Assembly: GCF_011378715.1 (NCBI RefSeq)
Contig: NZ_WTKU01000018.1
Span: 25,498-89,497, forward strand
Direction: 5' to 3'
DNA from: Psychromonas sp. SA13A
Lineage (GTDB): Bacteria; Pseudomonadota; Gammaproteobacteria; Enterobacterales; Psychromonadaceae
Length of the DNA stretch: 64,000 bases
Shown here one piece after another: positions 30,073 to 39,768 of this stretch (positions are counted from its first letter, which is position 1; each line of letters begins with the position of its first letter). The position numbers and the translations under genes are program-made. The notes beneath the pieces were generated by a model. It was given only the letters and a program-made list of their open reading frames with translations. It was not told the origin of the DNA and ran no database searches.

Positions 30073-32394
30073 ATGACTAAAAAAACAACGTCAAAGAAAG
30101 TGTCACCAAAGAAATCACCGGTAAAAGCAACATCTGATCAAAAAGCAGTTGCTGCAAAAGTGCCTGCAACTATTAAAACGATGCCATTAAAGCATGAACT
30201 TTTAGGATCACTTAAAGAAGCGCGATTAGCCAATCCTTTTGAGCAATTAGGGTTAATTAAAAATCCAATTAGTGATGGTTTCTTGTTACGTGCTTGGCTG
30301 CCTGATGCGACTTCAGTTTCATTTTCTGCTCTTGATGATAGCGGTATTTCTGGTGAATTATTAAAAGTATACGAAGATGGTTTATTTGAAATTAACTTAC
30401 CGCAAGTAACCGATAAATTTGTTTATCAGTTAGATGCTCAATATAAAAGTGGTAGTCATCAATTCATCGACCCCTATCAGTTTCATGAGATTGCATTTGA
30501 TGGTTTATCTACTTTGCATGAAGCACCACAAAATGTTTACCATACGTTAGGCGCTCAATTAAAAACAGTGACTGTTGACGGTGTTGAAGTTAGTGGTGTT
30601 AGGTTTATTGTATATGCACCCAATGCAAGTAGTGTCAGTCTTATTTCTGCTGAAAATCATTGGGATGGACAACGTAATCCTATGCAACGCAGTTGGTGCG
30701 GGCATTGGGTGTTATTTATCCCTGGTTTAGCTGCTGGTTGTGCTTATAAATTTGAACTCAAAGATGGACTAGGTAATCGTTTACCGCATAAAGCCGATCC
30801 AGTTGGTTTTCAAGCTGAATTATATCCTTCTCATTCATCAATTGTGGTTGACCATGATGCTTACCAATGGAATGACGATGCATGGCGTGCTTCGCAGTTA
30901 GGTGATAAACGCTACGCTGCCATGAGTATCTATGAAGTGCACTTAGGCTCGTGGAAACGCAAAAATGAAAATGGTCATGAACGCATGCTCACCTATCGTG
31001 AATTGGCGTCTGACTTGTTACCTTACTTAGTTGAGATGGGATATACACATTTAGAAGTGTTGCCTATTTCAGAGTTTCCTTTCGACGGCTCGTGGGGATA
31101 TCAACCGGTAGGTTTATTTGCTGCTACCAGTCGTTTCGGTGATGCAGATGATCTTAAATACTTTATTGACCAATGTCACCAAGCTGGCATCGGCGTTATT
31201 GTTGACTGGGTACCTGCACATTTCCCATCAGACCCCCATGGATTAGCACGCTTCGATGGTACTCCACTTTATGAATACGAAGATCCACGTCGTGGTTGGC
31301 ACCCAGATTGGAACTCTTATATCTATGATTTTGGTCGTGACAATGTGCGTCAATTCTTAGTTGCAAGTGCTTTGATTTGGCTTGATAAATTCCATGTTGA
31401 TGGATTACGTGTTGATGCGGTTGCCTCTATGTTGTATTGGGATTACTCTCGCGAAGAGGGTGAGTGGGTACCGAATGTTGATGGCGGGAATCATAACTAT
31501 GAAGCGATCAGCTTATTAAAATGGTTTAACGAAGAAGTTTATAAACAATATCCTCACGCAATGACCATTGCTGAAGAGTCGACAGCTTTCTCTGGTGTTT
31601 CAAAGCCTACTTTTGATGGCGGACTTGGATTTGGCTTCAAATGGAATATGGGTTGGATGCACGATACATTAAGTTATATGCAGCAAGATCCTATGTACCG
31701 TAAATATCATCACCATGAAATGACTTTTGCGATGGTTTATCACTACAATGAACATTTTGTTTTACCAATATCACACGATGAAGTCGTACATGGTAAGAAA
31801 AGTATGTTAGAAAAAATGCCTGGTGATGAATGGCAGGGTGCTGCTAACTTGCGTGCCTATATGGGTTATATGTACGGCCACCCTGGTAAGAAACTAAACT
31901 TTATGGGCGGGGAGATCGCGCAAGCTCGTGAATGGAACCATAACCAAAGTTTAGATTGGGACCTATTATCTTATGATAAACATAAGGGCCAAAAACAACT
32001 TATTTGTGACTTGAACCATTTTTATAAAAGTCACAGTGCAATGTATGAATCTGACTATGAGCCACAGGGATTTGCTTGGTTAGACCACAGTGATGGTGAA
32101 AATAGTGTTGTTTCGTTTATTCGTTATAACATTGATAAAACAGAACATGTTATCTGTGTGAGTAACTTTACTCCTGTACCGCGTGAGCGTTACCGTCTAC
32201 CCGTTGATGAAGCCGGCCAGTACGAAGTCGTTTTAAATACTGATAGTGAATATTATTGGGGTAGTAATTACCAAATGGGAGACCAAATGGGTGTCTTTAA
32301 TAGTGAAGATTATCCTTGGCAGGGTAAAGATCATTCTATTGTGTTAAACTTGCCTCCATTATCGACAGTGTATTTGAAGAAAAAAGGATCGTAA
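30073..32394 (+). CDS. glgB: 1,4-alpha-glucan branching enzyme
   Basis: A 773-residue GH13 enzyme that makes alpha-1,6 branches in glycogen. The catalytic residues are Asp448 (GLRVDAVASM), Glu501 (TIAEEST) and Asp569 (ISHDEVVHGK). A two-part N-terminal region precedes the barrel, as in long GlgB forms. The first about 35 residues are very rich in Lys, Ser and Thr and resemble no domain, an extension not seen in E. coli GlgB. The gene is 41 bp after malQ and abuts glgX. Confidence 0.95.
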   Translation: MTKKTTSKKVSPKKSPVKATSDQKAVAAKVPATIKTMPLKHELLGSLKEARLANPFEQLGLIKNPISDGFLLRAWLPDATSVSFSALDDSGISGELLKVYEDGLFEINLPQVTDKFVYQLDAQYKSGSHQFIDPYQFHEIAFDGLSTLHEAPQNVYHTLGAQLKTVTVDGVEVSGVRFIVYAPNASSVSLISAENHWDGQRNPMQRSWCGHWVLFIPGLAAGCAYKFELKDGLGNRLPHKADPVGFQAELYPSHSSIVVDHDAYQWNDDAWRASQLGDKRYAAMSIYEVHLGSWKRKNENGHERMLTYRELASDLLPYLVEMGYTHLEVLPISEFPFDGSWGYQPVGLFAATSRFGDADDLKYFIDQCHQAGIGVIVDWVPAHFPSDPHGLARFDGTPLYEYEDPRRGWHPDWNSYIYDFGRDNVRQFLVASALIWLDKFHVDGLRVDAVASMLYWDYSREEGEWVPNVDGGNHNYEAISLLKWFNEEVYKQYPHAMTIAEESTAFSGVSKPTFDGGLGFGFKWNMGWMHDTLSYMQQDPMYRKYHHHEMTFAMVYHYNEHFVLPISHDEVVHGKKSMLEKMPGDEWQGAANLRAYMGYMYGHPGKKLNFMGGEIAQAREWNHNQSLDWDLLSYDKHKGQKQLICDLNHFYKSHSAMYESDYEPQGFAWLDHSDGENSVVSFIRYNIDKTEHVICVSNFTPVPRERYRLPVDEAGQYEVVLNTDSEYYWGSNYQMGDQMGVFNSEDYPWQGKDHSIVLNLPPLSTVYLKKKGS

Positions 32395-34491
32395 GTGTCA
32401 GGAACTAAAATGGAATTGGCTACACAAATAGATGCTAAAGAGCATCTATTTGTTAGTTTTACGGGGAAGAACTATCCCTTAGGAGCAACCTTAGACAAAC
32501 AAGGTTGCAACTTCTCAGTGCATTGCCAGGAAGGGAAGCGTGTTGAATTATGTCTATTTGATAAAAATGAAAATCAAATTGATAGTTTTTTTCTCATACC
32601 TGCTCATTCACATCTTTGGCATATTTATTTAGAAGGTGTAACGGCTGGGCAGATGTATGGTTACCGTGTCTACGGTGAGTATCAACCTAAAAATGGGCTG
32701 TTATTCAATGATAAAAACTTATTAATTGACCCATACACCAAATGCCTAAGTAAAATTCAACACAGTTTTGTTCAATCACAAAGCGATTATAATGATACCT
32801 ATGTAGCTAAATCAGTGGTGGTTGATGACCATTTTGATTGGCAGAATGTAGAAAAACCTGCAATAGAAGAACAACATCGTATTTTATACGAAGTGCATAC
32901 TAAAGGTTTTACTCGAACCAACCCCAATATTCCTTTGCCAATGCGCGGCAAGTATCGAGGTTTATCACACCCTGAAAGCATCAAACATTACCAATCTCTT
33001 GGCGTGACCAGTTTACAAATCATGCCGGTGTTTAGTTTTGTCAGTGAACCACGTTTAAAAAAACTAGGGTTGACCAATTATTGGGGATATAACCCAATCA
33101 ACTTCTTTGCACCTGAAACTCGTTACGCCCAATATGATGCGATTGCTGAGTTCAAAACTATGGTGCGTGAACTTCATGCAGCTAACATTGAAGTTATTTT
33201 AGATGTTGTTTTTAATCATACTGCAGAATCAGGTAGTGATGGTTTAATTCTGAGTTTTAAAGGCTTTGATAATAAACAATATTATACCTTTGAAAACAGT
33301 AAACTGGGGCTTGATTATCAGCGATACAGTAATCACTCTGGTTGTGGTAATACGGTTAATTTAGATTTTAGTTGGTCATTAAAGATCACTATGGATGCAT
33401 TACGTTACTGGGTAACAGAAATGCAAGTTGATGGCTTTAGATTTGACTTGGCGGTTACCTTAGCGCGTGAAGCACAAGGCTTTACAGAGCGAAGTGCCTT
33501 TTTCAAAGCATTATTACAAGATCCTGTGTTAAGTGATGTGATTTTGATTGCTGAACCTTGGGATATTGGACCGGGAGGATACCGTTTAGGCGCATTCCCT
33601 GAACAATGGAAAGAGTGTAACGATCGCTATCGCGATACAATGCGCTCTTTTTGGCGAGGTGATACCGGGATCGTATCTGAAGTGGCAATGCGTCTTCTAG
33701 GGTCACATGACTTCTTTCCAATTGGACTACGTACTAATACCACTAGCGTTAATTATATTTGTTATCACGATGGGTTCACGTTGGATGATATGGTGTCTTT
33801 TCAAGATCGTCATAACCAAGACAATGGTGAAAACAATCGAGATGGTCATGGCCATAACCTATCAGCTAATTATGGCTGTGAAGGGCCAACTAAAGATGCG
33901 CGTATCAACACATTAAGACAGCAACAAAAACGTAATATGATTGCGACATTATTTTTATCTCAAGGCACACCGCATTTTTTATCCGGTGACGAGATGGGTA
34001 ATCATCAATCTGGTAACAATAATGCTTATTGTCAAGATAACCAAATTAGTTGGATTAACTGGGACCAAAGTAAAGCAGATTTAGCCTTATTTAAATTCAC
34101 TTCTCAATTGATCGCGTTACGTAAAAGTTCTCGTTTATTTGGTGATTTGATATTAAATGACGATGAGTTAGTGAGTGATCAAGTGCAATGGTATCATCCA
34201 AATGGTTATGTGATGGGACAGTCTGATTGGCATGCCTCTAACTCACAAGCTCTTGCTGTAGAGTTAAAAGAAGCGGATCCTGCTGGTGAACATTGGCATT
34301 TAATCTTGAATGCATCAACTTATCAAATTGCTTGTCAACTTCCTGAGTTACCTGACAATAAAGATTGGTATGAAGTAATGGATACTAACTGTCCTAGCGG
34401 AGAGTTGATTGAAGACCCTAAAAAAGTAGTCAGCCCTGTATTTGCAAAAGCACACTCTATTTTATTATTTAAAGCTAAATTAAGAGATTAA
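32395..34491 (+). CDS. glgX: Glycogen debranching enzyme GlgX
   Basis: A 698-residue GH13 debranching enzyme (isoamylase type) cutting alpha-1,6 links. Seen are YEVHTKGFT, NYWGYNPINFFAPE, VDGFRFDLAVTLARE (nucleophile Asp), LIAEPWDIGPGGY (Glu) and YHDGFTLDD. The GTG at 32395 directly follows the glgB stop and has AAGGA before it; an in-frame ATG at 32410 with AGGA is an alternative start. Third gene of the alpha-glucan operon, ended by a strong terminator. Confidence 0.93.
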   Translation: MSGTKMELATQIDAKEHLFVSFTGKNYPLGATLDKQGCNFSVHCQEGKRVELCLFDKNENQIDSFFLIPAHSHLWHIYLEGVTAGQMYGYRVYGEYQPKNGLLFNDKNLLIDPYTKCLSKIQHSFVQSQSDYNDTYVAKSVVVDDHFDWQNVEKPAIEEQHRILYEVHTKGFTRTNPNIPLPMRGKYRGLSHPESIKHYQSLGVTSLQIMPVFSFVSEPRLKKLGLTNYWGYNPINFFAPETRYAQYDAIAEFKTMVRELHAANIEVILDVVFNHTAESGSDGLILSFKGFDNKQYYTFENSKLGLDYQRYSNHSGCGNTVNLDFSWSLKITMDALRYWVTEMQVDGFRFDLAVTLAREAQGFTERSAFFKALLQDPVLSDVILIAEPWDIGPGGYRLGAFPEQWKECNDRYRDTMRSFWRGDTGIVSEVAMRLLGSHDFFPIGLRTNTTSVNYICYHDGFTLDDMVSFQDRHNQDNGENNRDGHGHNLSANYGCEGPTKDARINTLRQQQKRNMIATLFLSQGTPHFLSGDEMGNHQSGNNNAYCQDNQISWINWDQSKADLALFKFTSQLIALRKSSRLFGDLILNDDELVSDQVQWYHPNGYVMGQSDWHASNSQALAVELKEADPAGEHWHLILNASTYQIACQLPELPDNKDWYEVMDTNCPSGELIEDPKKVVSPVFAKAHSILLFKAKLRD

Positions 34492-34533
34492 TAGCTAAAA
34501 AATAAAGTCTTCTTATGCGAATATAAAACTTAT

Positions 34534-34603
34534 AAAAACGCCTTAAACATTTTTTATCTTAATTATTGTTAATAATAGATAACTAAAAGTTTAAGGCGTT
34601 TTT
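34534..34603 (+). terminator. Terminator of malQ-glgB-glgX
   Basis: Perfect 15-bp arms AAAAACGCCTTAAAC / GTTTAAGGCGTTTTT enclosing a 40-nt loop that itself can form a small hairpin (ATTATT / AATAAT). The right arm ends in five T. Confidence 0.8.
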
Positions 34604-34858
34604 GATGGTGATAAATCGTATTCGCTTTATTGAATATAAGTCCCCGCAAGATATCCACCTTTCAGCTTATCCCTTGTATTATTTTTTAGGTTTGTCCATT
34701 GTTCAAAACCCTTTTGTTATGATTCTCATTCAACTACTGTTTGTTATAAAAAGCCGATCTATGGCAAAAATATTCATGCTTGCGCAATCATCACTAGATA
34801 ATTTTAAGTAAATAAATATACTTGCTTCACATTACTAAACTAGTTACGGGTAAAGTCT
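34604..34858. other. Intergenic remainder before yeaC
   Basis: The gap between glgX and yeaC, 367 bp in all, holds the terminator and this AT-rich part. A 69-codon open frame here starts inside the terminator's T-run and has no ribosome binding site or recognisable family, so it is not annotated as a gene. Confidence 0.5.
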
Positions 34859-35143
34859 GTGTCAAATATCAATGAGTATGCAAAAAATATATCTTCAGAG
34901 CTTTATGAAAAGCTAAAAACAGCCGTAGAAACAGGGAAATGGTTAGATGGTGCGCCACTTACCGAGGAGCAAAAAGCACACTCGCTACAATTGGTGATGG
35001 CTTACCAAAAAGAGTTTAATGTTGAGCCAGACCATTTCACCATTGCTCAAAATGGTGAAATTTATATGGAATCAAAAAAAGTATTAAAAAATCAATTTGC
35101 AAAAACAGCTGAAACTGACGAAGTACATTTAATTAATTTATAG
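34859..35143 (+). CDS. yeaC: DUF1315-family protein YeaC
   Basis: A 94-residue cytoplasmic protein matching the YeaC/DUF1315 family: YEKLKTAVETGKWLDGAPLT near the N terminus is the recognisable part. Function unknown. The start is a GTG (GTGTCAAAT); no ATG fits the family N terminus. It stands alone between glgX and gmhA. Confidence 0.8.
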   Translation: MSNINEYAKNISSELYEKLKTAVETGKWLDGAPLTEEQKAHSLQLVMAYQKEFNVEPDHFTIAQNGEIYMESKKVLKNQFAKTAETDEVHLINL

Positions 35144-35354
35144 CCATTCGTCATTTTAAGCTAAGGATAAACTTCTCGCGTCGGCTGAAGTTGTAGATTT
35201 TCCTTGCTGACTTTACATCTCACAGTATCATGGAGAAATACGAGCGCTCACTTGTAAGTTGAACAATATAAGTTAATAAATATAAATTAATAAAATATTG
35301 ATGGTTACGTTTTCTGAGCTGATGATTATCAATCAATCCAATTAAGTAGGTACT

Positions 35355-35930
35355 ATGAATTTATCGATTATTAAAGATGAGCTACAAGAAGCTCAACAGG
35401 TGTTAACCGCATTTCTATCGGAACAACAAAACTTACAAAATATTGAAGATGCGGCTTCATTATTAGCTGATGCTTTTAAAAATGATGGCAAAGTATTAGC
35501 CTGTGGTAATGGCGGCTCTCATTGTGATGCCATGCATTTTGCGGAAGAGTTAACGGGACGTTACCGTGAACATCGCCCATCATACCCAGCGATTGCAATT
35601 TCAGATGCTAGTCATATTTCCTGTGTCGGTAATGACTATGGTTTTGAACAAATATTTGCGCGCTATTTAGAAGGTGTTGGACGTGCTGGGGATGTCTTAT
35701 TCTGTTTATCGACCAGTGGCAACTCGACTAATATTCTAAAGGCCATTGACGTTGCAAAAAGTAAAGACATTAAAGTGATCGCATTAACCGGTAAAGACGG
35801 TGGAAAAATGGCGGGTCTTGCGGATGTTGAAATTCGAGTACCACACTTTGGTTATGCTGATCGTATTCAAGAAATACATATTAAGATCATTCATATTTTG
35901 ATCTATTTAATTGAAAAGAAAATGGCTTAG
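35355..35930 (+). CDS. gmhA: Sedoheptulose-7-phosphate isomerase (GmhA)
   Basis: A 191-residue SIS-domain isomerase, first step of ADP-heptose synthesis for the LPS core. [48 protein letters not shown] and the C-terminal [11 protein letters not shown] with a catalytic His are all present. Length equals E. coli GmhA. yafJ follows after 8 bp, the same order as in E. coli. Confidence 0.95.
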   Translation: MNLSIIKDELQEAQQVLTAFLSEQQNLQNIEDAASLLADAFKNDGKVLACGNGGSHCDAMHFAEELTGRYREHRPSYPAIAISDASHISCVGNDYGFEQIFARYLEGVGRAGDVLFCLSTSGNSTNILKAIDVAKSKDIKVIALTGKDGGKMAGLADVEIRVPHFGYADRIQEIHIKIIHILIYLIEKKMA

Positions 35931-35938
35931 GTTAAACA

Positions 35939-36706
35939 ATGTGTGAATTATTAGGCATGAGTGCCAATGTCCCAACTGATATCTGTTTTAGCTTTAGTGG
36001 GTTAGTGAAACGAGGCGGTGCAACCGGACCTCATAAAGATGGGTGGGGAATCACCTTTTATGAAGGCAAAGGCTGTCGTAGTTTTAAAGATCCAAATCCT
36101 AGCTGTGACTCTAAAATTGCAGAGCTTGTTAAAAAATATCCAATTAAAAGTAAATCGGTGATCAGCCATATCCGTCAAGCAAATCGAGGTGGTGTTAATT
36201 TAGAGAATACACATCCTTTTATTCGTGAGCTATGGGGACGTAATTGGACTTATGCGCATAATGGACAACTTACTGGATACGAAAGCTTAGAAATGGGGCA
36301 CGCTTGCCCTGTTGGAGAAACAGACAGTGAACGTGCCTTTTGTTGGATTTTGCACAAGCTACATCAAGACTTCCCTGAACAACCGACTGATATGCGATTA
36401 ATCTTTAAAAAAATAGCCAGTTATGCAGATCAATTAAGAGCATTAGGTGTTTTTAATATGTTGCTGAGCGATGGTCAATACGTGATGTGTTATTGCACTA
36501 ATAATTTACACTGGATAACACGACGTGCTCCTTTTGGTAAAGCACAGTTAATCGATGAAGACATGATTGTTGATTTTCAAGAGGAAACTTCTGACAGTGA
36601 TATTGTTACTGTGATTGCAACGCGACCGCTCACTAAAGATGAATCCTGGAACAAGATGGAAACAGGACAGTTCTGTGTTTTCCATTTTGGTGAGTTAATT
36701 TTGTAA
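35939..36706 (+). CDS. yafJ: Class II glutamine amidotransferase YafJ
   Basis: A 255-residue Ntn hydrolase with the catalytic N-terminal cysteine Cys2 (MCELLGMSANVPT), then GPHKDGWGI, SHIRQANRG, NTHPF and YAHNGQL. Class II amidotransferase domains take ammonia from glutamine; this stand-alone form has no known acceptor. It is co-transcribed with gmhA. Confidence 0.88.
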   Translation: MCELLGMSANVPTDICFSFSGLVKRGGATGPHKDGWGITFYEGKGCRSFKDPNPSCDSKIAELVKKYPIKSKSVISHIRQANRGGVNLENTHPFIRELWGRNWTYAHNGQLTGYESLEMGHACPVGETDSERAFCWILHKLHQDFPEQPTDMRLIFKKIASYADQLRALGVFNMLLSDGQYVMCYCTNNLHWITRRAPFGKAQLIDEDMIVDFQEETSDSDIVTVIATRPLTKDESWNKMETGQFCVFHFGELIL

Positions 36707-36738
36707 TCAGTAATCAGTAATCAGTAATCAGTAATCAC
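36704..36738. repeat. Tandem 7-bp repeat, about five TAATCAG units
   Basis: Starts in the yafJ stop codon (TAATCAG) and repeats five times without change, ending in TAATCAC. A simple-sequence tract in a short intergenic space. Confidence 0.85.
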
Positions 36739-36876
36739 TATGAGGTCATAGATGTGAATAAAATGGCCTCGTTCTCATTCCCGCACCATTTCTATTATTT
36801 ATGCTACTAAACTGTTGAACATCCAATCTAAGAAATTGCACTTATTATGCTAATCTAGGACCAACTTAACATCCAA

Positions 36877-36960
36877 CCGATTAAACAACTAACCGATTAA
36901 ACAACTAACCAACTAAACGACTAAACAACTAAACAACTAAACAACTAAACAACTAACTAA
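36877..36960. repeat. Tandem 8-bp repeat before the AlkC-like gene
   Basis: About ten imperfect units of the type AACTAAAC (with AACCGATTAA variants at the left end and perfect units at 36920-36952). It ends within 10 bases of the ribosome binding site (AGGAAC) of the next gene. Slippage would change 5' leader length, not reading frame. Confidence 0.85.
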
Positions 36961-36976
36961 ATAAAATAGGAACAAC

Positions 36977-38065
36977 ATGGCTGCTTTATTAAAAGATGTC
37001 TATAACCCAGATTATATTTCGCACCTTGCTGATGTTGTTGAAAAAAGTTATCCATCATTACAAAAAAGCCAATTTATCAAAGCGGTGTTTAACGACGAAT
37101 GGGCAGATAAAGAGCTTAAAGCGCGGACTTTACACCTTGCGCATCAATTAAATCTGTTTATTGATCTCGACTACTTACAAACCTTAGCGATTATTAAACA
37201 AATAGCACCTCATTTTACAAGTTACGAAGGTATGTTTATTCCTGCTTTTGTGGAATGCTATGGATTGCATGAATTTTCAGCGTCTATTGAGGCTCTCTCT
37301 TATATAACCCAGTTTGCCAGTGCGGAGTTTGCGGTACGGCCTTTTATTGTTGAATACCCGCAACAGATGCAAGCGGTGTTATTAACATGGTGTAATAGTG
37401 ATGATAGTCATATACGTCGTTTAGCGTCGGAAGGGTGCCGACCTCGATTACCTTGGGCAATGGCTTTACCTGAATTCAAAAAAGATCCCAACTTCATCTT
37501 GCCTATATTAGAGGCATTAAAAAATGATGATAGCGAATATGTACGACGAAGTGTGGCTAATAATCTCAATGATATTGCCAAGGATCACCCTTTGATTGTG
37601 GTTAACTTAGCACAACAGTGGTTAGCTGAAAGTAAAACTACAGAGACAAAACGTTTAATAAAACACGCATGTCGAAGCTTATTAAAACAAGCCCATCCAA
37701 CTGCATTGTCGTTATTTGGTTTTTTACCACCAGAACATATCGAAGTAGTTAATTTTAAGGCAGATAAAGCAGTGTCGATGGGAGAGCTTTTTACTTTCTC
37801 TTGTCATCTGGTCCATCAAAAATCCTTGCCCTTGAATAAATTAAGAATCGAATTTGCCATTGATTTTATGAAAAAAAATGGACAACAAGCCCGTAAGATA
37901 TTCCAACTCTCGGAGGCGGTTATCAATAAAGATAACAAGCTAATTAATAAATCATTCAGTTTTAAAAATATCTCTACAAGACAATATTACAGTGGCCAAC
38001 ATAGTGTTGCTATCCTAGTTAATGGTGTTCAATTGGCTGATATTGATTTTATGTTAGAAGATTAA
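36977..38065 (+). CDS. DNA alkylation repair protein-like, AlkC/AlkD-type HEAT-repeat protein
   Basis: A 362-residue, mostly helical protein. RRLASEGCRPRLPWA and EYVRRSVANNLNDIAKDHP are typical of AlkC-type (COG4335) HEAT-like repeat proteins, which remove alkylated bases such as 3-methyladenine. The last 100 residues form a different, beta-rich domain. No neighbour has a linked function. An unusual 8-bp tandem repeat lies just before the ribosome binding site. Glycosylase activity is by family inference. Confidence 0.72.
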   Translation: MAALLKDVYNPDYISHLADVVEKSYPSLQKSQFIKAVFNDEWADKELKARTLHLAHQLNLFIDLDYLQTLAIIKQIAPHFTSYEGMFIPAFVECYGLHEFSASIEALSYITQFASAEFAVRPFIVEYPQQMQAVLLTWCNSDDSHIRRLASEGCRPRLPWAMALPEFKKDPNFILPILEALKNDDSEYVRRSVANNLNDIAKDHPLIVVNLAQQWLAESKTTETKRLIKHACRSLLKQAHPTALSLFGFLPPEHIEVVNFKADKAVSMGELFTFSCHLVHQKSLPLNKLRIEFAIDFMKKNGQQARKIFQLSEAVINKDNKLINKSFSFKNISTRQYYSGQHSVAILVNGVQLADIDFMLED

Positions 38066-38104
38066 AAAGTATTAAAATGTCGTCATTTCTGTAGAATTGT
38101 GATC

Positions 38105-38236
38105 TATACCCATTACTATTCAAGTTGCAAAATTCAACAAACTGCTTAGGTCGTAATTATGTGCTTAAACTACATTTATTTTGCGAACCTATGAGTAGTT
38201 AATTTGCCTTGCGTGTGTACTTAACGATGAGGTATA
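38105..38236. repeat. TATACC-ended intergenic repeat-like stretch
   Basis: Starts TATACCCATTACTATTCAAG, like the left end of the 10932-11039 element, and ends in a reverse-complement GGTATA. Only about 8 bp of the right end pair with the left end, so this copy is degenerate. Confidence 0.4.
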
Positions 38237-38309
38237 GATTGAAGCCTAATTTTTAATTTTTAATGTTTTGAAAAGTAAAGGATTACGTAATGAAAAGCAG
38301 GGAAGTAAT

Positions 38310-39653
38310 ATGACCATAACACCTTCAGTAAATCCCGCAGTAACACCAACAATAAGCAAAAATAAAATGTCATTAACTAAGCGTGTATTGATAGGAATGG
38401 GTTTAGGTATTTTGGTCGGCTTTTTGATCCGCAGTCTATTAGCTGATGTTGTATTTGTTCAAGATTATATTGTAAACGGTATCTTTTATGTTGGCGGCAA
38501 AGTTTTTATCGCTACGCTTAAAATGCTCGTAGTGCCATTGATTTTTGTGTCATTAGTGTGTGGAACAAGTAGTTTAAAAGACCTTTCTACATTAGGTCGT
38601 TTAGGTGGAAAAACCTTAGCATTTTATATAGTCACGACGGCTATCGCGATAACACTTGCTATATTGATGGCTAATATTTTTGAACCTGGCGTAGGTGTCG
38701 ATCTAGCGCAGGCAACCAGCTATTCCACTAAAGACGCGCCATCGTTGGGAGACGTTATTATTAACATGTTTCCAACCAATCCTATTAGCTCTATGGCTGA
38801 AGGTAATACATTGCAAATTATTGTATTTTCAATTTTGTTCGGTATTGCTATTAGTGTTTCAGGCCCAGAGGGCGAGCGCATTGCAAGCTTATTTTATGAC
38901 TTCAACAAAGTGATTATGAAGTTAGTTGTTATGTTGATGAACATCGCGCCTTACGGGGTGTTTTTCTTAATGGCAAAACTATTTAGCGAAATTGGATTAG
39001 AAGCCATATTCAATTTAATCAATTACTTCTTAGTATTAAGTGCTACCTTGTTACTGCATGCTTTTGTGACCTATAGTATTTTCTTTAAAACATTCACTGG
39101 TTTAAATCCAATCACGTTTTTCAAAAAGATGGAAACTTCGATCACTTTTGCTTTTTCAACAGCTTCATCAAATGCAACTATCCCTGTAACCCTAGAAACA
39201 GCAACCAAGCGTCTAGGGGTTAATAATAAAGTTGCCTCGTTTACCATTCCACTGGGTGCCACCATTAATATGGACGGGACTGCCATCATGCATGGTGTTG
39301 CCACAGTCTTTATTGCACAGGCTTTTAATATTCACTTAAGTCTTTCAGATTATGGGGCTGTTATTCTGACCGCGACTTTAGCCTCAGTAGGCACCGCAGG
39401 CGTACCTGGTGTCGGTTTAATAATGCTCGCCATGGTATTGAATCAAGTGGGGTTGCCAGTTGAAGGTATCGCCATGATCCTTGGGGTCGATAGATTGTTG
39501 GATATGATCCGCACTGCCGTTAACATTACTGGTGACAGTGTGGTCACCTGTATTGTTGCGAAGTCAGAAGGAGAGATGGACATTGATGTATTTAACGACC
39601 CGAATGCAGGTGCTATCGATGAGTCAGTACAATTAGGCGAAACCAAGCAATAA
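38310..39653 (+). CDS. Dicarboxylate/amino acid:cation symporter (DAACS family)
   Basis: A 447-residue inner-membrane protein of the GltPh/DctA family with about eight helices and two re-entrant loops. The signatures are SSNATIPVTLETA (HP1 serines), NMDGTAIMHGVA (TM7 NMDGT) and GVPGVGLIMLAMVL, plus DRLLDMIRTAVNITGD for the aspartate site. It imports acidic amino acids or dicarboxylates with Na+ or H+; the ligand is not decidable. The ATG at 38310 is taken because GGAAG lies before it. A strong terminator follows. Confidence 0.9.
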   Translation: MTITPSVNPAVTPTISKNKMSLTKRVLIGMGLGILVGFLIRSLLADVVFVQDYIVNGIFYVGGKVFIATLKMLVVPLIFVSLVCGTSSLKDLSTLGRLGGKTLAFYIVTTAIAITLAILMANIFEPGVGVDLAQATSYSTKDAPSLGDVIINMFPTNPISSMAEGNTLQIIVFSILFGIAISVSGPEGERIASLFYDFNKVIMKLVVMLMNIAPYGVFFLMAKLFSEIGLEAIFNLINYFLVLSATLLLHAFVTYSIFFKTFTGLNPITFFKKMETSITFAFSTASSNATIPVTLETATKRLGVNNKVASFTIPLGATINMDGTAIMHGVATVFIAQAFNIHLSLSDYGAVILTATLASVGTAGVPGVGLIMLAMVLNQVGLPVEGIAMILGVDRLLDMIRTAVNITGDSVVTCIVAKSEGEMDIDVFNDPNAGAIDESVQLGETKQ

Positions 39654-39681
39654 CAGAGCTGGTGGCTTGTTACATTGGTTT

Positions 39682-39709
39682 AAAAACCCAGTTTGAACTG
39701 GGTTTTTTA
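39682..39709. terminator. Terminator after the DAACS symporter gene
   Basis: AAAAACCCAGTT / AACTGGGTTTTT, a 12-bp stem with a 2-nt apparent loop and T-run on both strands. It may also serve the convergent cueR. Confidence 0.85.
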
Positions 39710-39768
39710 TGCTATTAACTTTTAGTACAAGCCTAGATTGCAATAGGATCAATACAAGCTGAAAAGGT

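Noticed and set aside
34602..34811. 69-codon open frame after glgX
   Set aside because: It starts in the terminator T-run, has no ribosome binding site and matches no family.
36877..36960. CRISPR array
   Set aside because: The 8-bp units have no spacers of regular length and no cas genes are nearby; it is a simple tandem repeat.
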